Assembly: GCA_024734555.1 (NCBI GenBank) | Contig: JANPWX010000653.1 | Span: 1,054,853 to 1,118,852, forward strand | Length of the DNA: 64,000 nt | From: Trochalopteron elliotii | Lineage: Eukaryota > Chordata > Aves > Passeriformes > Leiothrichidae | Direction of reading: 5' to 3' | Shown: positions 1-12,945 of the stretch, piece after piece | How the letters are laid out: every line of letters starts with the position of its first letter | Position numbering within the stretch: position 1 is the first letter of the stretch | Notes under the pieces: generated by a model | The model's input: the letters and a program-made list of their open reading frames with translations, nothing else | Told to the model about the DNA's origin: nothing | The model's database searches: none | Program-made: the position numbers and the translations under genes

Positions 1-3000
1 GCACAGGAATCTGAGAACACACCTGCTCCACACCGTGTCACTGTGCACACCATCCCCATGACTAATTACTTCCATTGCCTGCTTTAGAGCTCTCTTTATA
101 GCTTGGATTCTTTAGACATGAGTATAGCTACAAAGAACATGCCATTCCTTTGTCTGTGGCACTGTATCTTCCAGTTCTTTATCCAGCCAAGGGTTTAGGT
201 AGTTTTTCTGTGGTTCTTCAGACTGGGACAGAATTTTCCATAGTCAACATGGGGAAATATTCAGAGTTAAGTAGTAAGTGATGACAGAGTACAGGAACTA
301 ATGGGATAAATTAATAATTTAAATTATTTCTTTCCCTTTTATAACCTGAATATTTCTTTGCCTATTGCATAGCTCATTCACCTCAAAGAGCTGGATTCCT
401 CCACAGTTCTTCCCAAGACTCAAAATCCTGTTAAATATAAACTATGTATTTTTGGCATTTTATTTAATGTTTCTTTTCTTAAAGAAACAAGAAAAAAGAA
501 GGTTAAAGATCCCCATCAATGTGAGCTTTGCTTAGTGCAATGTTGCACCAGGAGGCACCAAGAGGACCTTGCCTACTTTCCTAATGGTCTCCCAGCACAC
601 CTGAAATGTAGGAGTGTCCTGTTGTATCCACAGGGGAAGCATCTCCTAACTGAGAAGAGATATTAGCTAAGTACCTCAGGAAGTTTCTCCACAAAAGGGG
701 AATCCCAGGATAGTCCTGATCTGGCAGAGAGGAGGTAATGAAATATTTCAGAAACAGCTCATTTTTCTAATATGCGTCTTAAATTTTTAGCCATGTCTCT
801 TGTTGATGAAGGATATGGATTATCAGAAGGAACATAACTGACACATTTTCCTCTTGAGAAAAACGATGCAACTTTACTAATTTTCTAATGAAAGCTCCCA
901 TTGTCAGCTCAAAATAAGTGCTAATTTGGAAAAGAGCATGTGAGCCGTATATCGAAACGCCCACAGTTGTCATACACAAACACCACACTTGCACATTAAA
1001 CAGCACTTTTTCTGGCAGTGGAAATAAGAACCACTTTGTTTCTAAAGTTGTTTGTTTTGAATTTTTGAGATGTGAGGGCTCTCAGCTGGAGTTTCAGGAG
1101 TTGGGTTGGCGAGAATCACAGTTAGGAAACTGCAGGGGTTTAAGGCTCAGGTTGACAAGGGCTGTGATGTAGGGTTAAGGGTGGATGTGAAAGGCTTTAC
1201 TAAGGTGGGGCTTGTGTCAATATGAAATCTCTATCTAGTTTTATGACTTCACCTTACAGAAGCTTCAATGTCAGGATTTTTGTTGGGAAAAACCTTAGGC
1301 CAGCTGGGCCTGATGAAGAAAGATCAGTACTGGACTGAGAAGACGCTCTGGCTAAATTTAAGGCTGGTGCCAAGAGAGGCATGAATCCAGCACCAGTGCA
1401 AATTCTTGCTTAGCTTAACACAGTGGGGCCTTCCAGCCTTATAAAAACCAAAGAGGGCACATGTCTGATCAAACCTTGCAACCCTTGCCAGATCCAAAAA
1501 TAACTAAAACTCTCTGACTTGGCTTGCCTGCACCCACTTCCATCACCTAAACATTAAGGCCAGCTGTCCCCCAGCAGACCCAGACGCCTGCAGTTATTCC
1601 CAAATCCAAACCTATTTCAGTCTGGGTGGCAAATTTTACTCTAGGACACATTTTTATCCCATCCTGAATCACAGTCACTCTTGTGACCCAAAAATCAATT
1701 TAAGTTAATACTAAATTTAATCTTACTGGTTCCTGCCCACCCCAGATCCCAGATTTAAGTGGGGTTGGTGCAACAGACTTTACATGGTGTCTGAAAGCAG
1801 TTGATAAGCTAATTTAGAGTTGGTGTTAAGATCACAGTTTTGGGCAGCAAGGACCAGGAAATTCAGTCTATGGCTGTCTCCAGCAGAAATCTCTCTGGCT
1901 TCAACACAAGCCACATCACTAATTTCAGATCCAGGGCTAGAAAAGGTCAAGAGATTCCGATAAGTTGGAGAGTCTACAACTGCTGGAGTATCTCCTCTAC
2001 CAAAATCAGGCAACCAGCCCAGAAATCATGAGTCTAAATATTTCTGGCCATGATCACTAAAGGCGTCTTTTGTGGTGTTTGGTATGCACAACTCTATAAA
2101 CTAACTTCAACATGAGACAACCTAGGAATAAAGTCCAAGTGACAAAATACATCTGTTCTTTTTAATAATTACAACACTATTTTAAAAATTACTTAGAAAA
2201 ATGCAAAGGTGATAAAGTCCTGGCCTCAAAAATTGGGGAACATAAATAAATGTAATTAATTAAATTCATTAAGTGCACATGTGAGAGTACGTTATAATTC
2301 AGCCTTTAATTGTATGGCAGCATAATGGGGTTTTTTTGCTTGTGTTATTGAACAGATTTGGTGAATATTCCTCCTCAGCATAAGGAGAAATGTATCAGGG
2401 ATAGGCAGCTAATAATGGTATAATTACGAGGGTTGCCTTCCAAGCTAAAATATTTGTAAAATATCTAGTGAAATTATTCCAGAAAGAAAAAAAAAAGCAC
2501 AATTAAAGAAAATAGAGAACCTGAACATGCAAAACACTGTGCTCACTAAAGTCATCAAATCATTAAAATGATGGTCATCTGACACTTAATATATCCAGAT
2601 CAGAGACACTAGCTGTAAGTCAGAGATAGCAGCACTACATGAAATCACAAGAGTATTGTGAAGATAATTCATTTCGGCTGGTGAATGTATATTAATTCAG
2701 ATATCATAAAAACACAAGCACAAGAATGCCTGCAAAGAAATACATCAATACTGAGCTGGATGTATAAAACATATGTTTGCAAGAAGACTATTAAAGAAAT
2801 ACTGACAAAGTATGCTCTCTCATCTGATGGGGGGAAATAGCACATAACAAAATAATTTAAAACTCCCACCTACGTGCCTTTGTACAGGTATTCTGATATC
2901 TTATTTTTTAAAAAGAGAAGACATAAGACCGTTCCAGGAAACATGAAAAGAATATTAAAAGAAATGTAGATGTCAAAGTTAGTAACCAGTCACTCAAGCT

Positions 3001-5765
3001 CAACCAGGAAAAAAAAATCAAAACTAAAAATAAAGCATTGAGACTCTCTGCGTGCTTAAAAAAAGACAGGCTCATTTTCTGTGCTGAACTTGAAGCTGAA
3101 TAAGGACTTGGTGGAAATAACAGAATTTGTGGCACATTTTTATGCCACAGTGACATCAGCATCTCTGTGGATGAGACGCTTCAGTGCCCAGCACTTGTAG
3201 CTTGATGTGCCTCACTTAACCTGTGGGTCCAGGCCAACACACACATGAAACCATGAGAACTCTTGGTCACAGTCCTTTACAAAGTCATTTTCTTTGCAAA
3301 AAGATCAAACAGGCACTTCAGCCATTCATATGGCCACACTGCAGCAGTAATACCTATGAGAAGCATCTATGTCTGATCTAAATAAGGTTTAACTTCGCTG
3401 CCTCATTGTGAGGACAATGAGACATTCATGGTCCCTACTCTTCAAAGTGGTAGTTGCCAGAACTAATTAATATGCGCTATATAATTCTGCAAAGGCTGAG
3501 AAAATTGCTTAATAAAACTACATTCCTGAGTGGCTTATGACTATGATTTACTCAGGACTTCCAGTAAATAATAACAAAAACTACAGAATATGTTGGATAT
3601 TAAACCGGGTTTTAAGGAAGGACGGGGTATACGAAGTACAGCACTGAGCATGGACAATGTTTGTGAAAAACGTACAGAGGCACAGCTTTCCAGCTGGATC
3701 CAGAAACTGGAGCAGTTAAGAGTGTACCAGGAATTTTTACCTCCTGTCTATTACAAAGAAAAACAAACTGATATGTCCATAAACAGTAAATGTATCAATG
3801 AGAAAAGAAAATTAGATGTTTTTTTACTGTGATAAAAAATGTTCTAGACCTAGGCAGCTTCTTAATCCTCCAACTGATTGTAGGGTGAGGGTTGTGCAAA
3901 GTCCACAGAAAATTCTTTACCGTAAACTTCACAGAGATAGCTCCAGACCCTCATACACAAAATGCTCTGGCAATTCTTATATGTGAAAGTGTTCTCAGGC
4001 AAAAAGCAATAGAAGTTTAGCATAGGGGAAAAAAATGGTAAATGCTGTCCTCTAGAGTAACTGGAGTCTCTTGAGTCCTACCTAAGCATAAAGGTCCAGA
4101 GAAGCTGATTTAACCATGGGATGGATGGTGGTCATGTCTCCCTCCTGCCCCCAGGCTGGTCTATGATCTGAGAAATGCTCAGAATCTTGGGTGCTTCCTT
4201 CCCCTTTAGAGTGGGTTGTCACCCTAATACACAGATTTGGTAGCTCTGACTCCAAAAACTGAAAATAACTTCCAGCTGCAGTCCCACCCTTTTATGTTCA
4301 AGCATCAAGTTCTTGAACTCAATGCACTTTTAACTGAAACCCCAATATGGATGACCAGAAAATTCTGTAATTCTTTAGTAGTTATTAACAGCAGTAGTGT
4401 AGTGAACCCCAAAGAACCTAATTTTTAAACTCAGACAGAATTATTCTAGATGGTGTTCAATGAAAAATATTGGTTGCTGCGTCGAAGAGTTTCATGTTAC
4501 ATGAAACATGGAAGGATAAAGAAAGGAAATATGAGAAAATAAATAGGTAATTGGTGTGACAGCATCAGCAGGCCAGCATAGGGACTAGCCTACTTCTGGG
4601 GGGAGCACAGGAAAGGAATGTTAATGACAAACCAGCAGCAAGATGATGATGAATCTTGGTAAGTAATTACAAGATGGAAAAGGGGTAGACCAGACAAAGG
4701 CCACTCAGAAATCTAATGAGTAGGCAAAGGAAGCATCACAGGTCACTTGAAAGGAAGAGTCAGTTACTAATTTTTCCCTGCCTTGAACTTGTGTGACTTC
4801 AGACCAAGCACACTGGTCAGGATTTCCAGAAGCAGCTTCAGCAACTCATTCTTTAGATGCCTAGTGTCTAGATGCCTAGAGATCCTTTAGAAGCACCTGA
4901 GTTTCAAAGAGCACAGATCTCACCTGCTTTGGAAAATCAGCTCTGTGGTTTAGGTCGGACACCAACAGATTCAGCTATTCACCTCCAAATCTCAAGCCAC
5001 TTCTGATATTCTTGGCTTATATAACAAGTTTATATTCTTATCCCTTCAAAGGAAACAGAAATTCTTACCTGAGTTGATTTTCTCACTAGTTACTGAATGC
5101 ATGTGTGATGGATGAAAGGATACCAAAAAGCAAACAATTATAAGCATGTATCAACCACAGACTGCAAAAGGCTGGTGGACATCTCTGAACAGTTACACTG
5201 GGAAAGGTGAGTGATAAATGGTAAGGCTACATAACACATGTAGATATAGAGGCAAATAAGGCCAATACCAGCTAGAATACTAAGGACAAATGAAAGTGAG
5301 CTCAAAGATTACATGTATCAAACTTTCCAGCTATATCTGAGATTTTGGATCTGCTTATTCCATAAAGTAAAGCATATTGTTTCCCAGGGAATCAGAGAAT
5401 AGACCTGTAATTTTCCAGTCACACCAGGATATCAGTACAGGTGAGAGTAGATTCACGTTTTATGGATCACTCTATTCTAGGGAGCCAGTGCCATGTGAAT
5501 ATCAAAGAAACTTCCTTCTATGCTATTTCTCCATCCTGATTTTAAATTAAGCACTAAAGGAGATTGCTGCACATTAGTTATGTTTCTCATGAGTAATAAA
5601 GAACTAACCATACACATTTACAACATTACCAAAGCAATGATAGCTAAATTATAAGCAAAGTCTATTTTATTAACAACTATGACTCAGAACAATTCCACAA
5701 TCTCTTCTGCTTACAAAGTCCAACAACTGAGCTACCTATACCCTGATCTCATGACACCCCACTTG
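1..5765. other. Non-coding AT-rich sequence, no gene seen
   Basis: Only short scattered open frames with no recognisable homology. The longest credible one (3575-3832) is discussed under findings. I recognised no transposon family, RNA gene or CpG cluster here. Confidence 0.6.
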
Positions 5766-5768
5766 GAG

Positions 5769-6320
5769 GAATGTGTTCAGCTCTGAGCCCCCAAAATAAG
5801 AAGGACAAGAAGCCTACAGCTGCTGACATTTTGGCCATGGAGCTCTGTGTGGTGGAGGAGGGTAATGAAGATGCTCTGAGGGCTGGAGCACCTCTCCTAT
5901 GGAGACAGGCTGAGAGAGCTGGGATTGTCCAGCCTGGAGAAGGTCCTGGGGAAACCTTGCATCACTTTCCAGTACTAAAAGGGGACCTGTAAGAGAGCTG
6001 GAGAGGGACTTTTGACATGGACATCAAAAGGGCATAGTAATAAGACAAGGGGGAATGGCTGTCCATTGAAATAGGGTAGATTCAGATTAAATATAAATTT
6101 AAGGAAGAAATTCTTCACTGTGAGGGTGGTGAGGCACTGGAACAGGTTGCTCAGAGAAGTTGTGGCTGATCCTTCCCTAGAAGTGTTCAAGGCCAGGTTG
6201 GATAGGACTTTGAACAACCTGGTCCAGGGGAAATTGTCTCTGCCCATGGCAAGGGTTTGGAACTAAATGACCCTTAAAATCCCTTTGAACCCAAACCATT
6301 GTAGGAGTCTATGATCTCAT
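5769..6320 (+). mobile_element. CR1 LINE, 5'-truncated, + orientation
   Basis: The sequence follows the 3' third of avian CR1: a GGGCTGGAGCACCTCTCCTA block at 5880, the GGAATGGCTG and GAAGAAATTCTTCACTGTGA blocks, GTGGTGAGGCACTGGAACAG, and a terminal ACCATTGTAGGAGTCTATGA-like tail. The open frames at 5771-5992 and on the minus strand at 5975-6247 are fragments of it. A segment near 5811-5857 departs from the usual CR1 and recurs near 7000. Confidence 0.9.
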
Positions 6321-7599
6321 TGCATAAGAGGTTACTGCTACCCCCACATGCTCCCTGTGACATGACTCAGCACCTAACTTTACAAGATCAAGCACCTCTT
6401 GGGGTTGGAAGAATTGTTTCACCTTGTTGAGCTTCACATGGTATTTTCCCCCAAAATTTGATAAGATTTATAAAACATGCATTTTGATTTCAGTAAACAC
6501 TTGCACTTCTTTGCTGGCATAGATTCTAATCTTTTTACAAAAAATGGAGAATGCATTTTCACAATGAGCTTTTTCAATGCTTTCAGGAAAAGATTGGTAC
6601 AAAGGGGAAAGAAGAATCAGAAAGATAGTGAACTGTGCTCCGTGAACTTGTTGCTTTTCTGTCTCAGGAATTTCCTCAGCTTGCACCTCAGGTGACATTT
6701 GCTTGAATTGTCATAAAGAGAGTGAGGAGATGATGCATCAAATAGATTGCCTCACATAGCAACAGTGATTCAGTAAAGGGTCAGCTTTATACCATACATA
6801 GGCAACTAAAGGCTTCATCCTACTGTTAATGAAGTCAACATCAAAAGTCCCACAAACTTCAAAGTGCCAGGGAGGAGCCTCTTACTCCAAGATGTTTAGC
6901 AATGCCTCATGAGATATCCAGACAACAGCTCACCCACTGAAAGACTTCTCTGCCATAGTTGTTACTAACACAGACTGCTTATAATGTAATTTTACTGCAA
7001 GCCTATAGCTATTGACATTTTGTCCATAGAGATATATGTGGTGGAACAAAACAGCAGGTCCAAGAGGCCCTGGAATTCCACAGAAGGAATAACAAAATGC
7101 CAACACAATGAAATAATTGTATCTACTAATTTTATTTCATAGTAGCACATAAAAAATTTTTTTAAAAAGGGGGGGGGGGGAGCTAAAACATTTGGAAGGA
7201 ACACTATAACATGATGTTTTTTATTTCTTTAGCTATTTTTGTCTCTTTCTCTGCTTGTGTAACATATTGTGTGAATCCGTGTGCAGATTCTGCTTGCATC
7301 CCCCAGGCTGAATTGATTGATCATTATCTACAGGAGGAGACGTCTGTACAGATTATTAAGTCTGACTGCAGGGTCTGAAATTGTTAATTAAAATATAGAT
7401 GAGATAAAGGAAAACACCAGCAATTACATCACCCTCTCCAGGAAGGACGGCTTAGCTCTCAGTGCTACGACCTGGGGATTTACTGCTCTTATCAAAGGGT
7501 TAGGAAGCATTTAGGATGAAACCAAGATTAGGGTAACCCTCTTACCTGTTCTGCCATCAAACCAGTGCTTAGGGGGGAAAGTTTCAGTGGCTGTGATTA
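6321..7599. other. Non-coding sequence with an AT-rich candidate regulatory stretch
   Basis: No gene seen. It contains a second copy of the unusual block from the 5769 CR1 (7001-7050), a 12-G run at 7169-7180, and from about 7205 to 7480 AT-rich DNA with several homeodomain- and GATA-like words (TTGATTGATCATTATCT, GTTAATTAAAAT, AGATGAGATAAAGG). Confidence 0.5.
7169..7180. repeat. Poly(G) run of 12
   Basis: Twelve consecutive G after an A-rich stretch. Such runs are prone to length error in sequencing. Confidence 0.9.
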
Positions 7600-7755
7600 A
7601 AGCCCGCCGAGCCCTGTCTCAGCAGACCCGGCAGGCGTTTCTCGAGGCGATGGCACCACCTGCAGACCGCGCTGGGAGCGCCGACGGCGCCGCTGCTGCT
7701 CCGGGCTGGGTGCGCGGGGCGGGCAGCCCGAACAGCGAGATTCCCGATGCCTTAG
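7600..7755. promoter_or_regulatory. Small CpG island without a visible gene
   Basis: About 20 CpG dinucleotides in roughly 150 bp, including GCGCCGACGGCGCCGCTG, in otherwise AT-rich surroundings. An 80-codon + strand frame (7587-7829) crosses it, but it runs into low-complexity pyrimidine-rich sequence and has no recognisable homology. It may be a promoter or first exon of a non-coding or distant gene, or a regulatory CpG patch. Confidence 0.5.
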
Positions 7756-9244
7756 GCTGTTCCTTTGCTCCTGTGTCCCTTCAGCCACACGGGACACAAC
7801 TCCCCCCTTTTCTATTCCTTCCTGGATAATACTCCCCCGTGCTTTTGCTCTTCTCACTCAGTTGTTTCCCAATCCTTTCCACCTGCTCCCCACTCCTCTC
7901 CATCCTATTCATCAACTTCATCCACTTTAGGATCCCATTTCCTTCCTCCTGCCCCAGTTGCCCCCTGCACCGCCCCCCAAGCAGCTGGAGGTGGGGGAAA
8001 CCACAGGGTACGATCCCCCTGTGCTTTCCTGCACTTTGTACTTCTCAAGGTCTCCAAACGTTTAGAACACCCTATGCAGGGGAACATCACTTATTAGTTT
8101 AGCTAATTTAAAAATTAGTATTGTTTGCTGAACCAATAAATAGCAAATCGATGATTGATAGACAGCTATTAACTGGTGAGTGATAATTAGCTTGTTAGAT
8201 TAAATAATTACATTGAATGTTCTCAACCCATCAGCTGGGCATGCCCACACTCAGGATAAAGTCTTTGTGGGTACAACAGGAAAAACCAATTTTCCACTCT
8301 AGGACACTGCAAGAGGAGATCAAGCCTTGCTTTACCCAACTGGATCTCATATTCTCAAGCCACCTTTTCCTACAGTATTGATTTACCATTACTTCTTTTA
8401 AGGAATGCAAATGCTACCCTTTCTTTCCTTTTGAAAAGGTGTCTGCCACAAGGTTTACTGCGAGCAGGATTATACCTTGTATTTGAATATGTGAGGGGGT
8501 GAGCTAAGAGGGACACACGAACATGAGTGAAATTTTTCTCCCTTTTTCTGAGAGCATCAGTCTTTGAGGTTTTTTGATGTAAGGAGTAAAACTATTACAA
8601 AAAATTTGATGTGATATCTTTCCTACAGCAACCCCAGTTGCTGCCCTATTTGCTGTCTTGTCCTGGCTGGAGCAGGGCTGGCCTTAGCTCCCCTCTTCTT
8701 CCTCCAGCCCACAGATATTTCTTCCATCTTTCCTTCAGGAAGCAATGAATGACACTTCTTGGTTTTCAGTTGATTCCAACAAGCACCCACACTTTAAATT
8801 GAGAGAAGATCTTTATATAGAAAAGTTCTAGAAGGAAAAAAGAAGATGTGGTCTGACTGTTTCTATTGTGTCATTAACATTAAAATAAAACAGGAGGAGG
8901 TGAAACAATCAGCAGCGTCTGGACTCACTGCCTGAGAAACCATTACCAGTTACCAGAAGAAAGGAATTCCTTGGAAACAACAACTTTAGAAGCCAGAAGG
9001 AAGTTGCACAACTCTCAGTGGTGAAGGCAGCAGTTCTCATAACACAGCAACAGGCTAAAGATATGTCCTGAGTAATAACAGCTCATCAAGAAGTGGCTGA
9101 AACCCTTGTTACTACAGCCCCTGGTAACCAGTCAAGCCCTCCAGGCTGCAGACAGACGAACCACGTAGCTACTAGGAATGCCATCACAGGGTATTTTTTC
9201 TTTTTTATAGTGCTTAAAAATCTTTAAAAGGGATTAAGAACTCT
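7756..9244. other. Non-coding sequence, no gene seen
   Basis: Starts pyrimidine-rich (7756-7990), then becomes AT-rich with TAAT/ATTA-type words at 8100-8225. The overlapping frames at 7765-8102 reflect the C/T bias. Confidence 0.5.
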
Positions 9245-9390
9245 ACGATGAGGGTAATTACTATTTTCTCTACTTGACAAACATGGAATAGAGATCTGGA
9301 AACTTTAACTGACATATGCAAAATGCTCCATGTTATAATTAAGAGATCAGAGCTCCTACCTTTGGGTTCAAGCTGCTGAATTGCTCTATG
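9245..9390 (+). repeat. Possible ancient MIR SINE fragment
   Basis: The order of elements resembles the MIR core: a GAGGGTAATTACTATTTTCT block, then CTACTTGACAAACATGGAA, GAAACTTTAACTGACATATG, AAGAGATCAGAGCTCCTACC and TTGGGTTCAAGCTGCTGAAT. Divergence is high. This is pattern recognition from memory. Confidence 0.35.
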
Positions 9391-12052
9391 TTTATATACT
9401 ATGTAAATTCGATTACTTTAAAAGAAGGTTTAGAATGAGTCTTGACTTCTAAATTTCCCTTCTGGTTCTGTCACTCGTCTATTTAACAAAATGCAAAAGG
9501 CATATGTAAACGAAGCCACACCTGTTTCACATTTGCAGCCTTTAATCTGCTGATGACTAGGAGGCTTTCTGATGCCTACAATGAAAATATTTGACAGCAA
9601 ATATCACTGCCATTATATATACTTTTGTATTTATACAGAAGTATGAATATCAAGAATTGGGAAGTTTACTCAGGAGTTACAAAGCAGAAGGAAACAGACA
9701 AGGGACTTTACAGAGTTTCTCACTCTATAGAGATATGGTAAATATCTGATTTTGCCTGGAAACAAAGCACATCCTACTCCCTACACCTATTGCACTACAG
9801 GATTTGAAGCAACATTGCTGAGCATTCTGTACTATGAACAGCAAGAGTTTTGGTTACTACATGCAGGGGAAAAGATTTTTGCTGCTCTAAACCCCATTAT
9901 ACTCACATGATAATGTGGAACTTCTGTTCTCTTTTGTTCTGTATAAAATTTGGTATTGCTATTTCCTCTAAGACCATGAAAAATGTCTGCCCTTTTGTTA
10001 TTTCTTTTTTTTTCATCTTTCTTAGAAGAACACAATGAATTTTTAGCCAACATATTTAGGACAGCGGTGAGATAAATTGCTGTCAGGTGGTTCTAATTCT
10101 GAATGCATGATCCAGAGATCAACAGCTTCTTCACAGACAGGAATTCTGTACCAGCCCATTTTTTAAATCCACCTTGCAATTAATCAGGTTGATGCAATCT
10201 ATCAGCACCTGTACATGTTATCTTTTGATGCAGTCAAAAATGTACACTCCATAATTTTCATGGTCTAGAGCTCAAGTATGTTCATGCATCCTGTGAGCTG
10301 CGAACTTCTACAGAAACTACATCACTGTCAGCCTGGGGAAGATTGGTGAAAGGAAAAGCATTCCTCAGGCAGGCCTAGGAAGAACTGTGCATCATCAGAG
10401 ATGAGGTGAAACTTGCTGTTATGTGTGACTGGGACAAGCACAGCATGTAGGCTTAATGCAAATCTGACATGCAGAGTCACACTAGCAGATGCTGAGATGA
10501 GTCCCAGGATATTACAGCACTGGCAAATGATTACTGTAGAAGTAAATATTGGCTAACACAGGGCTGTGTACCCATGACCCTTTGAACTGGGGCACTGTGG
10601 CACTTCAGTGTATCCACAAAGACACACAGAATGACCTGTAAGGAACTCTGTACTTGGCTGATTACTTCTCACCAGTCAAACACCAAGACAAGGGTGAAGG
10701 GACACTGTGTTCTAAGAAGTGGACACCATAAATAACTGCAGGGTTTGTGGTAATGATTTCTGTGGCCACAGTCAGGGTGGGAAGCACTGTACAGATGATT
10801 ATGACTCATCAGGAACTGAACATTTTTCGTATGAGTTGGCTTAATGATAATGTATAAGTAAATATTCTGAAGACTGAGAAAGGCAACAAAAAGATTTTTT
10901 ATGTAAGGTGCAAACCTCTGACTGTGATCAGCATTCTAAGAAAGTTCAAGGTGTTATAGGCAAGGAATTACTGTTAGCAGAATAAAGCATGAAATATCTT
11001 CTTGTAGGTTTTTTCCCTGCCCTGTACGAAATCTACAATTTAAATGTAAGGACCAAGGGCCTTCCAATATTTGTGGCTAATTTTCTGCTGAAAGAGCCTC
11101 TAAATGCAGTCACATTCCCCTCTTCTAGGATCAAAGACATGAGCAGTTTTTGGGTGGCACACATACTGGTGGGACAGACACACCTGGTGCTGCATGTCTT
11201 ACTCCTGCCAAAAGTTTGACTCTGCCTCATTTAGCAGGTCATCAGTATTGTTCACCAGCAGAGTATAGCAGGTCATGACTTCTCAGCAAAAACAGAGTTA
11301 TGAGTATCTTATCCTGAGAGATTCACAGCCAAGAAGCACAACCAGGGACTGAGCTCCTGTCTCTGACAGGAGAAGGAAGGACATGGGGCACAGCTGTCTA
11401 CCAGGGGAGCATGGCTGTCCATGGTTACATGTCACTTAAAAACAGAAGCTACAGATGACAGGAAAATCCAGTGAACGTGATCCTATTCCTTCATCATACA
11501 AAATAAAACCTGCAAATGAGCAATTAAATTTTTTTTCTTAAACTGGGGCCTGTGATTTGTAAGACAGAACCCCAGGGCTGGCGTAGGTATAGTGGTGTAA
11601 AACTACCACCTAAACCAAGGGCAAAGGTGGAAATATTTCAGGTAATTCAGGTAACATTGTATCATTAGCAGCATTTTTTGACCCCTTCTGTGATTATCAC
11701 TTGCTTCCACCCAGGCTTTTATCAGTGTGCTGGGAAAACTGTATTTGTGAAACATTCCTAAAGGAGGTAGGAGGATAATGGGAATTTCAGTTACAGCTGA
11801 TCTCAGCAACTCACCTGTATCAACCACCACAATGGAATTCTTAACAGTGAAGTCATTACTCTTCCATTATTTCAGCAAGAATACAGTAAATATTTAGACA
11901 CAACAAAACAGGGTATCATCCAAGCAAAAAAAAGCTATCCCTCCTAAAGACCTAATAAATTAATGACACTAATAAAAAAATCTTATTACAAAATATCATT
12001 GGGGATGAACACTAAGGCCCAGAGGTAGATGTTTGTTTAATGATTTTTACTT
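9391..12052. other. Non-coding sequence, no gene seen
   Basis: AT-rich; the small open frames on both strands (for example 10989-11219) lack splice signals or homology I recognise. Confidence 0.55.
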
Positions 12053-12345
12053 TTATATTCCTCGCTGGCCTGCCGCCAGAGGAGCATCGCTGAGCTCTGT
12101 CACCTGCTCCCGGCTTGTCACTAGAGGGCAACGAAGGCTCCCAGAGCAGAGGTTCCCTGCAAAGCCTCGGCTTCCCCGGAGGGCCTGATTTTCTCTTTTA
12201 GTGTGAGTCAGCCATGACGGCCAGAGAATGGTTTCACCCTCTATCGCGGCGTTGCGAAGTGGGTCAGGCAGAGCCCACGGGAAGCGGCGCTTTGGCCGCG
12301 GGAAGCTGTGGGAGCGCAGCGTCCCCTCCATCCCCAGCTACTCCC
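12053..12345. promoter_or_regulatory. CpG-rich patch with CTCF-like motif
   Basis: A locally GC-rich stretch with about 20 CpGs, for example ATCGCGGCGTTGCGAAG near 12243. It contains TCACTAGAGGGCAAC at 12118-12132, close to the CTCF core CCACTAGAGGGCAGC, and a weaker similar word GCCGCCAGAGGAGCA at 12072-12086 in the same orientation. The 92-codon minus frame across it is probably incidental. An insulator or orphan promoter is plausible but inferred. Confidence 0.45.
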
Positions 12346-12826
12346 TCTGTATATAGACAATAACAAACCCGGTTCATTTCGGCTTTTAGCCCTCAGGTGC
12401 ACGGCCTTAGCCCTCCCCAGCAGCTCTTGCGATGCTTGTGCAAAGCCGTGTGACAGTGCTGACTAGAACACGTCTGCATTTTGCTGGAAGGGAAGTGATA
12501 TCCCATCGGTAAAGGCCTCTGCTGCTGGGATGTGATATACACGGCTGGGAAGGAGCAGCTGTGCTCTTCAAGACCGGGGGAAATGGCACGAATCAGATGT
12601 CCCCTGCTTTACAATGCCCGTGCACAGACACAGTGCAGCTGCTAACCTTGGCTGGGACCTGGAGTGGCGGGGGGATGTGGGGGTGGGTTCTCATCCTGAA
12701 TCAAAACATTCTGGCAGCTTCACCACCCCCAGGTGCAGCCCAGCACAGCACTTCAGCATGCAATACATGAAACACAAGGCTGCAGGTGCACCTCTTGCTC
12801 CCCCTCCTCTTTCCCTGGAAGTATTC
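12346..12826. other. Moderately GC-rich non-coding sequence
   Basis: GC content falls off from the CpG patch; overlapping small open frames occur on both strands. No homology or splice structure is evident. Confidence 0.5.
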
Positions 12827-12945
12827 CCTTCCTTCCTTCCTTCCTTCCTTCCTTCCTTCCTTCCTTCCTTCCTTCCTTCCTTCCTTCCTTCCTTCTCTCT
12901 CCCTCCCTCCCTTCTATCCTTCCTCCTTCCTTCCTTTCCCCCATT
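12827..12945. repeat. (CCTT)n microsatellite and pyrimidine tract
   Basis: About 17 uninterrupted CCTT units at 12827-12895, followed by degenerate CTCC/CTTC repeats to about 12945. It is translated in several frames as Pro-Ser-Phe-Leu or Lys-Glu-Gly-Arg strings, which are not real proteins. Confidence 0.95.

Noticed and set aside
5771..6247. Open frames of 73 and 90 codons
   Set aside because: They lie inside a 5'-truncated CR1 and do not encode an intact element protein.
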